Assembly: GCA_937944855.1 (NCBI GenBank)
Contig: CALFAY010000037.1
Span: forward strand, 1-51,722
Origin: an uncultured Planctomycetota bacterium
GTDB lineage: Bacteria > Planctomycetota > Planctomycetia > Gemmatales > HRBIN36
Length of the DNA stretch: 51,722 nt
Reading direction: 5' to 3'
This document shows positions 42,291 to 50,375 of the stretch, one piece after another. Both the position numbers and the translations under genes were made by a program. Within the stretch, counting starts at the first letter, position 1. Each line of letters begins with the position of its first letter. A model generated the notes under the pieces. It searched no databases. It was not told the origin of the DNA and saw nothing but the letters and a program-made list of their open reading frames with translations.

Positions 42291-43002
42291 AACGATTCGA
42301 CCTCTGTTGCCGTTCCTTCTCCGTGCCGCCGGGGAACTGGACGAACAGGAACGCCAGGCCGCTGAGGGCCATCTCCGCGTCTGTCCAGCCTGTGCCAGCC
42401 GACTGCAAGCGGAGAGCCGCTTCGATGCCGCGATCCAAAAGGCGGTAGTCCGTGGGGACGTTCCGGCCGGGTTGAAGGACCGCATCCTCGACCAGCTGGC
42501 CCGGTCGCGCCGGGCTTCGATGTGGCGTTGGACGGCCGCGGGGACGTTGGCGGCGTGTCTCCTGATCGGCCTGGGTCTGTATGCCGCCTTCGTCTGGCGA
42601 GGACCGGAGTTGCCGCCCGTCGATCTCAATGCCCTGTCCGGGTCCCTGTCTCAGGCCCGCAGCCCGGATCAGGTGGAGGAGTGGCTCGATTACTCCGCTC
42701 CGTCCGCCCTGGGGCTTCCCTCGCAGTTGCGCGACCGTTGGGACTTCAATCTGCTGGAACACCACTACGTCCAGTATGTGCATGGGCACGCCATTCCAAC
42801 CCTGGTCTTCCGCAAAGATCACCATCGCACCAAAGTCTATCTTCTCAAACAGGGCCAGTACCGGCCCGCCGACGTGGCAGAGGTTTTCGATCCCGCCGAT
42901 CCCTCCCGCCCCTGGAAGTTGGGCGGCGACGGTGTCAACGAGTACGCCGCCGTCGCGGTCCGAGAACGCGGCGACTGGAAGACGTTCCTCCTTGCTCCCT
43001 GA
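42280..43002 (+). CDS. Zinc-type membrane anti-sigma factor
   Basis: A 240-residue protein whose ATG at 42280 overlaps the end of the sigma gene (the frame is open to 42250). The N-terminal 45 residues fit an anti-sigma zinc finger (ZAS): Cys3, then His31-x3-Cys35-x2-Cys38 in GHLRVCPACASR. A membrane segment, WTAAGTLAACLLIGLGLYAA, is at about residues 84-104, followed by a periplasmic domain of about 135 residues with a mixed alpha/beta appearance (VQYVHGHAIPTLVFRKDHHR, then VYLLKQG). It should hold the sigma factor at the membrane until a signal is sensed. The large periplasmic part suggests a sensory role beyond simple anchoring; similar C-terminal domains belong to DUF3379-like anti-sigma proteins, a weak comparison. 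Confidence 0.9.
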   Translation: MDCETIRPLLPFLLRAAGELDEQERQAAEGHLRVCPACASRLQAESRFDAAIQKAVVRGDVPAGLKDRILDQLARSRRASMWRWTAAGTLAACLLIGLGLYAAFVWRGPELPPVDLNALSGSLSQARSPDQVEEWLDYSAPSALGLPSQLRDRWDFNLLEHHYVQYVHGHAIPTLVFRKDHHRTKVYLLKQGQYRPADVAEVFDPADPSRPWKLGGDGVNEYAAVAVRERGDWKTFLLAP

Positions 43003-43058
43003 ACGATCTTCCGCATGTTGATCGGCAAACTGATACTTCTCCCCGGTGGCCCTCCGAA

Positions 43059-43193
43059 GCGCAACATTTTCACGCCACCCGGTACGTTGCGGTTTCCAGG
43101 CGTCTGAGTCGCATTCGGCCCGGTTTTCAAGCCGCTGGCCGGGGGTGCGCAACATTTCAGGCCGACATCGGGCAACAACTCGCGCAACATTTT
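43059..43193 (+). repeat. Direct repeats GCGCAACATTT (three copies)
   Basis: Copies at 43059-43070, 43147-43158 and 43182-43193 are identical over 11 bases; the last base differs in copy 2. The spacings are 88 and 35 bases start to start. An inverse half-site GTTGCG occurs at about 43086-43091. Confidence 0.7.
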
Positions 43194-43387
43194 TTGGGAT
43201 GCCATTTCCAACCTGGGCACGAAGAGATGCCGGGGGCTGACGAATTCCTCGGTGAAGTTCAGGCGACCTGAAGCGGACGCTGTCCGCCGAAGTGTCAAGC
43301 CTGAGTGTATCCCAACAGCGGCAGGAGAATCCAGGTCAGGCGTTCTGAAGCGACGATGACCGGGAAACGAGGAGCCTCGGGGTCTCT

Positions 43388-43416
43388 TTGACTGACTTTC
43401 TTGCCCCACTTATAAT
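43388..43416 (+). promoter_or_regulatory. Strong sigma-70 promoter of the nfeD-floA operon
   Basis: TTGACT (43388-43393), a 17-base spacer and a perfect TATAAT (43411-43416). This is the best sigma-70 match in the window. The message should start near 43423, leaving a leader of about 80 bases before the ATG at 43504. Confidence 0.75.
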
Positions 43417-43503
43417 CTTGTGCGGCTCTTCCATCTTCGCTGGCCGCGGATTCCATCAAACGGTGGCACGGACGGAGACTGACTTTCTCTGCGAAGGATT
43501 CCC

Positions 43504-45738
43504 ATGGCACAGCACCCGCTCACCCACGTTCCCCCAGCAGCTTCCACGGCCACGCTTCGCCTCGTGCTGGCCCTGATCGTCGGCATCGGCTGCCTGGCTC
43601 CGCTTGCCGCCCAGGAGGAACGCACCGTCGGGGAATGGTTTGTGGTCCGCACGCCGATCACCAGCGAGAGCGTGACCCGCCTCAAAAACGCCACCAACCG
43701 GGCCATCGACTCCCGCGGTGCTCGCAAGCTCGTCTATCAGTTCCAGTTCGGCGGGGCCAGCGAAGCGGGGCCATGCGTCGATCTGGCCAACTTCCTGCTG
43801 CGGGAGATCCGCGGCCGGGCTGAAACCTACGCCTATGTGGACAAGACGCTGACCGGCCATGCCGTGTTGCCCGCGTTAGCCTGCAACTACCTGTGGCTCG
43901 GTCCGGATGGGGCCATCGGGCAGGTCGCATCCAAGGCGAGCGAGGAAGTCGCCGACAAGGCGCTGCAACTGAAGTACATCGAGATCGCCGAAGCGCGCGG
44001 CAAGCCACCGGCCCTCGTCCTCAAGATGCTCTACCCGGAACTGGTCGTCTATCAGATTGACGCCGTGGACGGCAAGAAATTCAAGCTCGACCGCGACCAG
44101 GCGCAACGGCTCGGCATCGACCCCCGATACGCATTGGCCGCTAATGAAATGCACCTTGACCCCCGCCCCGTGCTGCGGGAGCAGGAGCAAGGACTGTATC
44201 GGCCTTCCGATCCGCGCACTCGCGCCTTCGGGCTGTGGGGTCGGGTGGTCGCCTCTCCCCAGGAAGTCGTGGAACTGCTCGGACTGCCCGGCTCGCTGAT
44301 CCAGGGCAATCCGCTGCTGCTTCTTGATCAGCCGCCGCGTGCCGTCCGCATCGTGGTCCGAGGCGAAGTCAGCCGCGGCAGCGTCGAAACGATCCGGCGG
44401 CAGATCAAGCGCGCCGTCGAACGGGACAAGGTCCATGCCCTGATTTTCGAGATCAACGCCTGGGGCGGACCGAACAGCGTCCGCGTCGCTGACGATCTGG
44501 CCAAGGAAATCGCCGATCTGAAGGACCGGGGCGTGCTGACCATCGCCTTCATTCCCGCCTCGGTACGCGGGGCAGCTACCTATCTGGCCTTTGGATGCAG
44601 TCGGATCATCATGGGACCGCAGGGGGAACTGGGCGATTGCCAGGCCTTGCTCTTCGATCGGACCGGACGGCCGTTGCCCGAACGGGACGTGGCCGTGTAC
44701 CGCGACAGCCTCCGCAATCTCGCCGCCCGGCAGGGCTACAACCCCGTCCTGGTAGAGGGATTGCTGCGTCCCAGCATGGAAATCGTCCAAGTCCAATCCC
44801 GACCCGATCCCGACCAGCGCGGCGCTCGACCGACCATCTCCTTCCTGGAGCGGGCCGTCGCCGAGAAGGAGGCCAAGCGCTGGGAAGTCCTGGGCACGGT
44901 GAAGGCCAAGGACCGCCTGTTGGTCTTCGATGCCGACAAGGCCCTGGAATACGGCATCGCCTGGGAAAAGGTGGATCCGCCGACGCTGGAGAACGTGGCC
45001 CGCCTGGAAGGCATCGATCCCCGAAACATTCTGGGCACCCGCGTCGGCTTCCTGGACGAGATCGCCGCCTTTCTGGCCCATCCAATCACGACGGTGTTCC
45101 TGGTCGTCGTGTTCTTCACTTGCCTGATTCTGGAGTTCAAAGCGCCGGGCATCGGCGTTCCTGGAGTAATCGCCGCGGTGAGCATCGTCCTGGTGATCTG
45201 GGCCAATTCCTGGCTGGCGGGAGAACTCAATTCGCTGGCGATTCTGCTGCTGCTGCTGGGAGCAGTACTGTTGGGCATCGAGCTGTTCATTCTGCCGGGC
45301 TTCGGCGTGTGCGGCATCAGCGGCATTCTCCTGATGCTGCTGGGGCTTTCGCTGGTGGTAGTGCAGCGTTGGCCGGAGACGCCGGGCGAATATCTTGACC
45401 TGGGCAAGAACGTGGGCATCTTCGCCGCCGGGCTGCTGGTTTCGGTCCTGGCAGCATTCGTGCTGGCCCGCTACCTGCCCAACGTGCCCTATGCCAATCG
45501 CCTGATGCTGCCGCCTCCCGAAGAGGACACCAGCGCCGGCGCGCCGTTGCCGCCCGCCCAGTCGCCGGAACTGCTGGGAGCCGTCGGCGTCGCCGTCACG
45601 CCGCTGCACCCGGCCGGCAAGGCTCGCTTCGGCGACCGATTCGTGGATGTGGTGGCGGAAGGCGCCTTTGTGGAGCCGGGAACGAGCGTTCAAGTCGTCG
45701 AGATCGACGGCGTGCGGGTCGTCGTCAAGGCACTGTAG
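43504..45738 (+). CDS. Long NfeD-type membrane protein with two ClpP-like domains
   Basis: A 744-residue protein of the long NfeD class. A signal peptide (LVLALIVGIGCLAPLAA) is followed by two ClpP-class serine protease-like domains: a first, degenerate one (about 45-150; KTLTGHAVLPALACNYLWLG) and a second (about 280-420; IVVRGEVSRGSVETIRRQIK, FEINAWGGPNSVRVADDL). The second segment that should hold the catalytic Ser (ASAGTY in active members) reads RGAATY, with Gly356 at the Ser place, so activity is doubtful. Four or so membrane segments (about 525-655) and a C-terminal OB-fold NfeD domain (about 690-744; LLGAVGVAVTPLHPAGKARF) follow. AAGGA precedes the ATG. It is the first gene of the operon with nfeD2 and floA and should work with flotillin in membrane microdomains. 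Confidence 0.88.
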   Translation: MAQHPLTHVPPAASTATLRLVLALIVGIGCLAPLAAQEERTVGEWFVVRTPITSESVTRLKNATNRAIDSRGARKLVYQFQFGGASEAGPCVDLANFLLREIRGRAETYAYVDKTLTGHAVLPALACNYLWLGPDGAIGQVASKASEEVADKALQLKYIEIAEARGKPPALVLKMLYPELVVYQIDAVDGKKFKLDRDQAQRLGIDPRYALAANEMHLDPRPVLREQEQGLYRPSDPRTRAFGLWGRVVASPQEVVELLGLPGSLIQGNPLLLLDQPPRAVRIVVRGEVSRGSVETIRRQIKRAVERDKVHALIFEINAWGGPNSVRVADDLAKEIADLKDRGVLTIAFIPASVRGAATYLAFGCSRIIMGPQGELGDCQALLFDRTGRPLPERDVAVYRDSLRNLAARQGYNPVLVEGLLRPSMEIVQVQSRPDPDQRGARPTISFLERAVAEKEAKRWEVLGTVKAKDRLLVFDADKALEYGIAWEKVDPPTLENVARLEGIDPRNILGTRVGFLDEIAAFLAHPITTVFLVVVFFTCLILEFKAPGIGVPGVIAAVSIVLVIWANSWLAGELNSLAILLLLLGAVLLGIELFILPGFGVCGISGILLMLLGLSLVVVQRWPETPGEYLDLGKNVGIFAAGLLVSVLAAFVLARYLPNVPYANRLMLPPPEEDTSAGAPLPPAQSPELLGAVGVAVTPLHPAGKARFGDRFVDVVAEGAFVEPGTSVQVVEIDGVRVVVKAL

Positions 45739-45766
45739 CGGAGGCGTGCAGGAGGGTGCCTGATCC

Positions 45767-46318
45767 ATGTCGCCGGTGTTGTGGGCTGTGTTGTTGATCC
45801 TGCTGGGTATTGTGTTCCTTATCATCGAAGGCTTCGTGCCTTCGGGCGGCATCCTGTTCGTGCTCGCGGTCGCCTGTCTGGTCATCGGCGTGACCATGAT
45901 CTTCTTCGCCCCGGAATCGGAAGGGGGAGGCTTATTCAGCGGCTTCGTGGCCATCGCCATCCTTCTGGTCGTCGTTCCGAGCCTGGTCATGATCTGGTTG
46001 CACTATTGGCCGCAGACCCGTTTCGGCCGCAAGTTCTTTCTGCCCGCGCCCGCGGAACAGGCCGCCCCGGTGCCGCCGGCCTCGCTGGCCGACGAAACGC
46101 TGCTGGGACAGATCGGCCAGACCTTGACGGACCTGCGGCCCAGCGGCGTAACTCTGATCCAGGGCCGGCGCGTGGATACGCAGACGGAAGGCATCTTCGT
46201 TCCGGCGGGACGCTGGGTCCGCGTCATCGACGTGCGGCACGGGCAGATCACGGTGCGGCCACTGGATGACCGGGAACTGGCGGGCTTGCCCGAAGACTTG
46301 ACCGGACCCCGGTCATGA
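45767..46318 (+). CDS. Short NfeD family membrane protein
   Basis: A 183-residue short NfeD protein: three hydrophobic segments in the first 80 residues (LWAVLLILLGIVFLIIEGFV, ILFVLAVACLVIGVTMIFF and FVAIAILLVVVPSLVMIWLH) and a C-terminal OB-fold with LGQIGQTLTDLRPSGVTLIQ, GIFVPAGRWVRVIDVRHGQI and TVRPLDD. It has no protease domain. AGGAGGG lies 12 bases upstream of the ATG, and the gap to the long nfeD stop is 28 bases, so the two are one unit. NfeD1b-type partners like this one usually lie next to flotillin genes, as here. It is expected to interact with or stabilise the flotillin. Confidence 0.9.
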   Translation: MSPVLWAVLLILLGIVFLIIEGFVPSGGILFVLAVACLVIGVTMIFFAPESEGGGLFSGFVAIAILLVVVPSLVMIWLHYWPQTRFGRKFFLPAPAEQAAPVPPASLADETLLGQIGQTLTDLRPSGVTLIQGRRVDTQTEGIFVPAGRWVRVIDVRHGQITVRPLDDRELAGLPEDLTGPRS

Positions 46319-46363
46319 GTCAGACTGGCATTCCGTTCTTCCGAAGCCATTGGCCAAATTAAC

Positions 46364-46369
46364 TACAAT
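46364..46369 (+). promoter_or_regulatory. Possible internal -10 element before floA
   Basis: TACAAT, five of six, lies 62 bases before the floA ATG in the 113-base gap after the short nfeD gene. No -35 box is visible. An internal promoter could let floA be made at a different level from the NfeD proteins. Confidence 0.3.
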
Positions 46370-46431
46370 CTCCTTCGGGACGAAAATTTCTACAGCTTGC
46401 GCGCACCATCCTGACAACAAGGAGCCGACCC

Positions 46432-47475
46432 ATGCACCATCTCCAGTTAGCCGTCATGAAGGGGGATTTCTGGCTGGTCCCGACGATCATCATCCTCTTC
46501 GTGATCGGCCTGATCGCCCTGATCTTTCTGTTGCTGTTTTTCCGCTTCTTCAACCTGTGGATCCAGGCATGGCTGACCGGGGCCAATATCGGCATCTTCG
46601 ACATGGTCGGCATGATGCTGCGCAAGGTGAACTACACCATGATCGTGCAGCAGAAGATCGCCCTGGTCCAGGCGGGCATCAAGGTGGACACCCGCGATCT
46701 GGAGGCGCACTATCTGGCGCGGGGCAACGTGCCCAAGACGGCCGCCGCCGTCATCGCCGCCTACAAGGCCGGGATTGATCTGCCCTGGAAGACCGCGGCC
46801 GCCATTGATCTGGCAGGCCGTGACATCCTCGACGCCGTCCGCACCAGCGTCAATCCCAAAGTCATCGACTGCCCCGATCCTTCCAAGGGCGCACGCACCC
46901 TGGACGCCGTGGCCCGGAACGGCATCCAACTGAAGGTCAAAGCCCGCGTCACGGTGCAGACCAAGCTGGAACGGCTGGTCGGCGGAGCGACGGAAGAGAC
47001 GATCATCGCCCGAGTCGGTCAGGGCATCGTGTCGGCCATCGGTTCGGCAGACGATCATCGGGCGGTGCTGGCCAACCCCAGCATCATCAGCCGCGAAGTG
47101 CTGGACAAGGGGTTGGATGCCGCCACCGCTTTCCACATCGTCTCCATCGACATCGCCGACGTGGAGGTAGGCGAGAACATCGGTGCCAAGCTGGCTGCCG
47201 ATCAGGCCGCCGCCGACCTGCGCGTCGCCCAGGCCCAGGCGGAACAGCGCCGCGCCGCCGCCGTCGCCCGGGAACAGGAAATGAAGGCGCTGGTCGAGGA
47301 GAACCGGGCCAAGGTCGTGCTGGCCGAGGCCGAGGTGCCCCTGGCGATCGCCCAGGCTTTCCGGGAGGGACGGCTCGGCGTCATGGACTACTACCACATG
47401 CGCAACCTGCAAGCCGACACGGAAATGCGGAACGCCGTCGCTGGAACCAACGTGCAAGGCGGTCCCCGCCCATGA
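46432..47475 (+). CDS. floA: Flotillin-like membrane scaffold protein
   Basis: FloA organises membrane microdomains and controls membrane fluidity and the assembly of some protein complexes. The 347-residue protein has an N-terminal membrane hairpin or segment ([20 protein letters not shown]), then the conserved FloA body: LMLRK-type [90 protein letters not shown] and GEETII-type [19 protein letters not shown] long Ala/Glu/Gln/Arg coiled coil ([39 protein letters not shown]) and the [15 protein letters not shown] end are also typical. AAGGAG precedes the ATG. It is encoded after the two nfeD genes, the standard arrangement. Confidence 0.96.
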   Translation: MHHLQLAVMKGDFWLVPTIIILFVIGLIALIFLLLFFRFFNLWIQAWLTGANIGIFDMVGMMLRKVNYTMIVQQKIALVQAGIKVDTRDLEAHYLARGNVPKTAAAVIAAYKAGIDLPWKTAAAIDLAGRDILDAVRTSVNPKVIDCPDPSKGARTLDAVARNGIQLKVKARVTVQTKLERLVGGATEETIIARVGQGIVSAIGSADDHRAVLANPSIISREVLDKGLDAATAFHIVSIDIADVEVGENIGAKLAADQAAADLRVAQAQAEQRRAAAVAREQEMKALVEENRAKVVLAEAEVPLAIAQAFREGRLGVMDYYHMRNLQADTEMRNAVAGTNVQGGPRP

Positions 47476-47545
47476 CTCCCCCGGCCGACGGCTGAATTCC
47501 CGACGCGGAAGAGGCGACGGCCTTGACGACGAAAGGCGGTAGAAC

Positions 47546-48157
47546 GTGGATTGGGCATGGGTCATTCCGATCATCGCCTTCATCGTCTGGATCATCTCTC
47601 AGGTGATCCGGGCGGGTCAGCAGGCGAATCTTCCCCAGGGTCCGCAACGGCAACCGCAGGTCCGCCCGCTGCGGCCCGCCGATGCCGAGATCGATCGCTT
47701 CCTGGAGGAGATCAATCGCCGCCGCCAGGCCCAGGCGGGACGGCCCGTGGAGGAGCGAGTTCCCCCGCGTCGGGAGGCTCCGGCTGTACAACCGGTCGAA
47801 GCTCCGGCCCCGAAGCCGGCGCGCGTCCGCCCCGCTCCCCGCGTCAAGCCGGTGTCGCAGCCGCCCCCGGTCCGCCGCCCCGCGGCGAGTCTGGTCGAAC
47901 CGCTGCCGACTCCGCCTCCGCCTCCCACCCCGCCACCCATGCCGAACCTGGTGCAAACTGCTCAGGCCCAGGCCGCTGCCATCGCCGCCGAGGTGGGCAG
48001 CCTGGAGTTCAAACCGATCGCGCCCGTGAAGCGGCCCGAACCGCCCCCGCTGCTGAAACGCCTTCGGGAGATGCTGACCTCCGACGGCATCCGCGCCGCT
48101 ATTCTCGTCAACGAGCTGATCAGCCCGCCAAGGTGCCTGCGCCACTTCCGCAGGTGA
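47546..48157 (+). CDS. Proline-rich single-pass membrane protein, unknown function
   Basis: A 203-residue protein starting at GTG 47546, with AAAGGCGG upstream, 70 bases after floA. It has one membrane segment right at the N-terminus (AWVIPIIAFIVWIISQVIRA), then a long low-complexity stretch of Pro, Arg, Ala and Gln (such as PPVRRPAASLVEPLPTPPPP), and a short, ordered-looking C-terminus: IRAAILVNELISPPRCLRHF. The end segment with RLREMLTSDGIRAAILVNEL looks like a conserved helix and could be the working part. The location suggests a partner or client of the NfeD/flotillin complex. I do not recognise a family. It converges on the permease gene with an 18-base gap. Confidence 0.75.
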   Translation: MDWAWVIPIIAFIVWIISQVIRAGQQANLPQGPQRQPQVRPLRPADAEIDRFLEEINRRRQAQAGRPVEERVPPRREAPAVQPVEAPAPKPARVRPAPRVKPVSQPPPVRRPAASLVEPLPTPPPPPTPPPMPNLVQTAQAQAAAIAAEVGSLEFKPIAPVKRPEPPPLLKRLREMLTSDGIRAAILVNELISPPRCLRHFRR

Positions 48158-48175
48158 GCGCGTGACTACTGGGTG

Positions 48176-49396
48176 TCACTCGTAGCGAAGGGCCTCGATG
48201 GGATCGAGCCGGGCCGCCTTGGCCGCCGGGTACAGCCCGAAGAACACGCCCACCGCGGCGGACACGCCGAAGGCCAGGACGATGTAGAAGGGGGACATCA
48301 GCGTCGGCCAGCCGGCGATGCGCGTGACCGTAATGGCGACGGTGATGCCCAGCACGATGCCGATCAGTCCGCCGACCAGCGACAGGACCACGGCTTCGAT
48401 GAGGAACTGGTTGCGGATGTCGCCGGGCGTGGCCCCGACGGCCATACGGATGCCGATCTCCCGCGTCCGTTCCGTCACCGACACGAGCATGATGTTCATG
48501 ATGCCGATGCCGCCCACGATCAGGGAGATCGAGGCGATCACCACCACGAGGATGTTGAAGATGCGGGCGACGTTGACGGCCAGCTCGGCCATCTCCTGCA
48601 CGCTGCTGACCTCGAAAGTGTCGTCCACCCCGGGCTTGAGCCGTCGCTTCTCCCGCAGCACTTTCTTGATCCGTTCCACGGCCTGGGGAATGGCGTCCTG
48701 GGTGACGGCGGTGGCGGTGATGATGTCGATGCGTTTGACGTTGGCGATCTTCTCCTGCAACGTGCTCAGGGGCACGAACACTTGGTCGTCGGGATCGGCC
48801 CCGGTGGGTGCTCGCCCCTTCGCTTTCAGGACACCGATCACTTCCAGCCGCACGTTGCCGACGCGGAGGCGTTCGCCCACCGGATTGCTGCGGTGCGGGA
48901 AGAGCTTCTGCCGCGCCGTCTGACCGAGCAGACAGACCGGAGCTGCCTTGGCCAGATCGTTCTCGGTGTAGAACCGGCCGTGTTCGATCTGCCACTTGCG
49001 GACGTGAAACATGGCCGGCACGCCGCCGGTGATGGACGTGTGGTGAGAGACGGTCGGCGTCGAAACCATCGCCAGATGGCTCTGGTTCTCTCCCAGAGCG
49101 GAAACCAGGCGTCGCACCTCGGGGTCTTCCCGCAACGCCTTGACCTCTTCATCCGTGAAGCTGTCGTTGGACAGGACGATGCCGGCGTTGGACCGACCGC
49201 CCGGTTTGATGAGGATCAGGTTCTTGCCGACGCTGTCGAGGCGTTCGTCGAGGGAGGCCCGGGCCCCGTTGCCGGCCACGACCATAGCGATGACCGCCAT
49301 GATGCCGATGACGATGCCCAGGCAGGTCAGGGCGGATCGCCCCTTGTTGACGAACAGCGCCGCCAAGGCGACGCGGATGGCGGAAGTCAGACTCAT
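48176..49396 (-). CDS. MacB-like ABC transporter permease
   Basis: A 406-residue permease of the MacB/FtsX type. The ATG at 49396 is preferred over 49432 and begins MSLTSAIRVALAALFVNKGR, the normal N-terminus before the first membrane segment (LTCLGIVIGIMAVIAMVVAG). The large periplasmic domain (about 45-280) contains VRRLVSALGENQSH and VCLLGQTARQKLFPHRSNPV then GERLRVG. Three C-terminal membrane segments hold the family blocks VNVARIFNILVVVIASISLI, VGGIGIMNIMLVSVTERTRE, IGIRMAVGATPGDI and ALRYE at the end. The separate ATPase gene upstream and the adaptor before it complete a MacAB-type tripartite export system; the outer membrane channel is not in the window. Substrate unknown. Confidence 0.93.
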   Translation of the reverse strand: MSLTSAIRVALAALFVNKGRSALTCLGIVIGIMAVIAMVVAGNGARASLDERLDSVGKNLILIKPGGRSNAGIVLSNDSFTDEEVKALREDPEVRRLVSALGENQSHLAMVSTPTVSHHTSITGGVPAMFHVRKWQIEHGRFYTENDLAKAAPVCLLGQTARQKLFPHRSNPVGERLRVGNVRLEVIGVLKAKGRAPTGADPDDQVFVPLSTLQEKIANVKRIDIITATAVTQDAIPQAVERIKKVLREKRRLKPGVDDTFEVSSVQEMAELAVNVARIFNILVVVIASISLIVGGIGIMNIMLVSVTERTREIGIRMAVGATPGDIRNQFLIEAVVLSLVGGLIGIVLGITVAITVTRIAGWPTLMSPFYIVLAFGVSAAVGVFFGLYPAAKAARLDPIEALRYE

Positions 49397-49473
49397 GGTG
49401 TTGTGAGTTCTCGGATCGTTTTTTTCCCGCAATCAGCGGCCCTGCGCTGGCCGACGGCCGCCGATGGCCCGTC

Positions 49474-50313
49474 TCAGGCTGTTTCTCTGACGACACCCGG
49501 ACCCGGTTCTCTGCCGCCGGCGGCGACCAGTGCCGGGGAGCGGTCGTCGGCGGCCAAAGCGTGAGGCCGGCCGATGTCGCTGCCGTTGGCATCCGCGACG
49601 CGGCGGCGTCGAGCTTCCCGCGGTCGGAGGTTGGACCGGTCGTCGGCCACTTTGCCGTCTCGAATGAGCACGATACGCTGGGCGTGGTCGGCCACGTCCA
49701 GTTCGTGCGTCACCATGATAATCGTCTGGCCGAGATCGCGGTGCAGCCGCTGGAATTCGGCCAGGATTTCCTCACTGGTGACGGAGTCGAGATTGCCGGT
49801 CGGCTCGTCGGCCAGAAGGATGCGCGGTTCATTGACCAAGGCCCGGGCGATGGCCACGCGCTGCTGCTGTCCGCCGGACAGTTGGTTGGGCAGATGGCCA
49901 GCGCGGTCGGCCAGGCCGACGAGTTCGAGCTTGGCCAAGGCCCTCCGCCTCCGCTCCCGGGCCGAGACACCGGCGTACAGCAGCGGCAGTTCGACGTTCT
50001 CCAGGGCCGTGTGACGCTTGAGCAGATTGAAGCCCTGGAACACGAATCCGAGCTTGCGGTTGCGGATGCGGGCCAGCTGGTAGCGATTCAGTTTGCTGAC
50101 GTCCTCGCCGTCCAGGAGGTAGCGGCCGCTGGTGGGCCGGTCCAGACAGCCGAGGATGTTCATCAGCGTCGATTTGCCCGAGCCGCTGGCCCCCATGATG
50201 GCCAGGAACTCGCCCTCTTCAACGCTCAACGACACTCCCCGCAGGGCCTGCACCTGCACAGCCCCGGTGTCGTAGATTTTGTGGATCTCTTCGATCTGGA
50301 TGATCGGCTTCAC
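49474..50313 (-). CDS. MacB/LolD-like ABC transporter ATP-binding protein
   Basis: A 279-residue ABC ATPase of the LolD/MacB/FtsE group. Walker A is GASGSGKST, the Q-loop lies in [10 protein letters not shown], the signature is [15 protein letters not shown], Walker B is [13 protein letters not shown], and the switch His is in MVTHELDVA. The core ends at about residue 225; the last 50 residues ([20 protein letters not shown] onward) are a charged, low-complexity extension not seen in typical members and may be poorly structured. The gene lies between the adaptor (62 bases upstream) and the permease (77 bases to its start), consistent with one operon transcribed on the minus strand. Confidence 0.95.
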   Translation of the reverse strand: MKPIIQIEEIHKIYDTGAVQVQALRGVSLSVEEGEFLAIMGASGSGKSTLMNILGCLDRPTSGRYLLDGEDVSKLNRYQLARIRNRKLGFVFQGFNLLKRHTALENVELPLLYAGVSARERRRRALAKLELVGLADRAGHLPNQLSGGQQQRVAIARALVNEPRILLADEPTGNLDSVTSEEILAEFQRLHRDLGQTIIMVTHELDVADHAQRIVLIRDGKVADDRSNLRPREARRRRVADANGSDIGRPHALAADDRSPALVAAGGREPGPGVVRETA

Positions 50314-50375
50314 GATGGCGTCCTCGGCTCCCTGATGTCATCCGGGCGATGGGCAGCACGCGGAAGAAGCTTCCG

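Larger units (their letters stand above)
43003..43503. other. Intergenic region with three GCGCAACATTT repeats and a strong promoter
   Basis: 501 bases between the anti-sigma gene and the long nfeD gene. It contains three direct copies of GCGCAACATTT(T/C), at 43059-43070, 43147-43158 and 43182-43193, a partial GGCAACAACT at 43171 and, at the far end, the nfeD promoter. A minus-strand frame of 190 codons crosses the region but its peptide looks like a readout of the repeats and lacks a domain, so I do not call it. The repeats could be protein binding sites or the debris of a mobile element. Confidence 0.55.

Noticed and set aside
42837..43409. 190-codon minus-strand frame across the anti-sigma end and the repeat region
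   Set aside because: Its peptide includes repeated KMLR-type pieces that are just translations of the GCGCAACATTT repeats, and part of it is antisense to the anti-sigma gene.
43876..45990. 704-codon minus-strand frame opposite the long nfeD gene
   Set aside because: Antisense shadow of a well-supported gene; no signal peptide, domain or ribosome binding site.
48173..49564. 463-codon plus-strand frame opposite the MacB-like permease
   Set aside because: Asp/His-rich shadow composition; the permease on the other strand is unambiguous.
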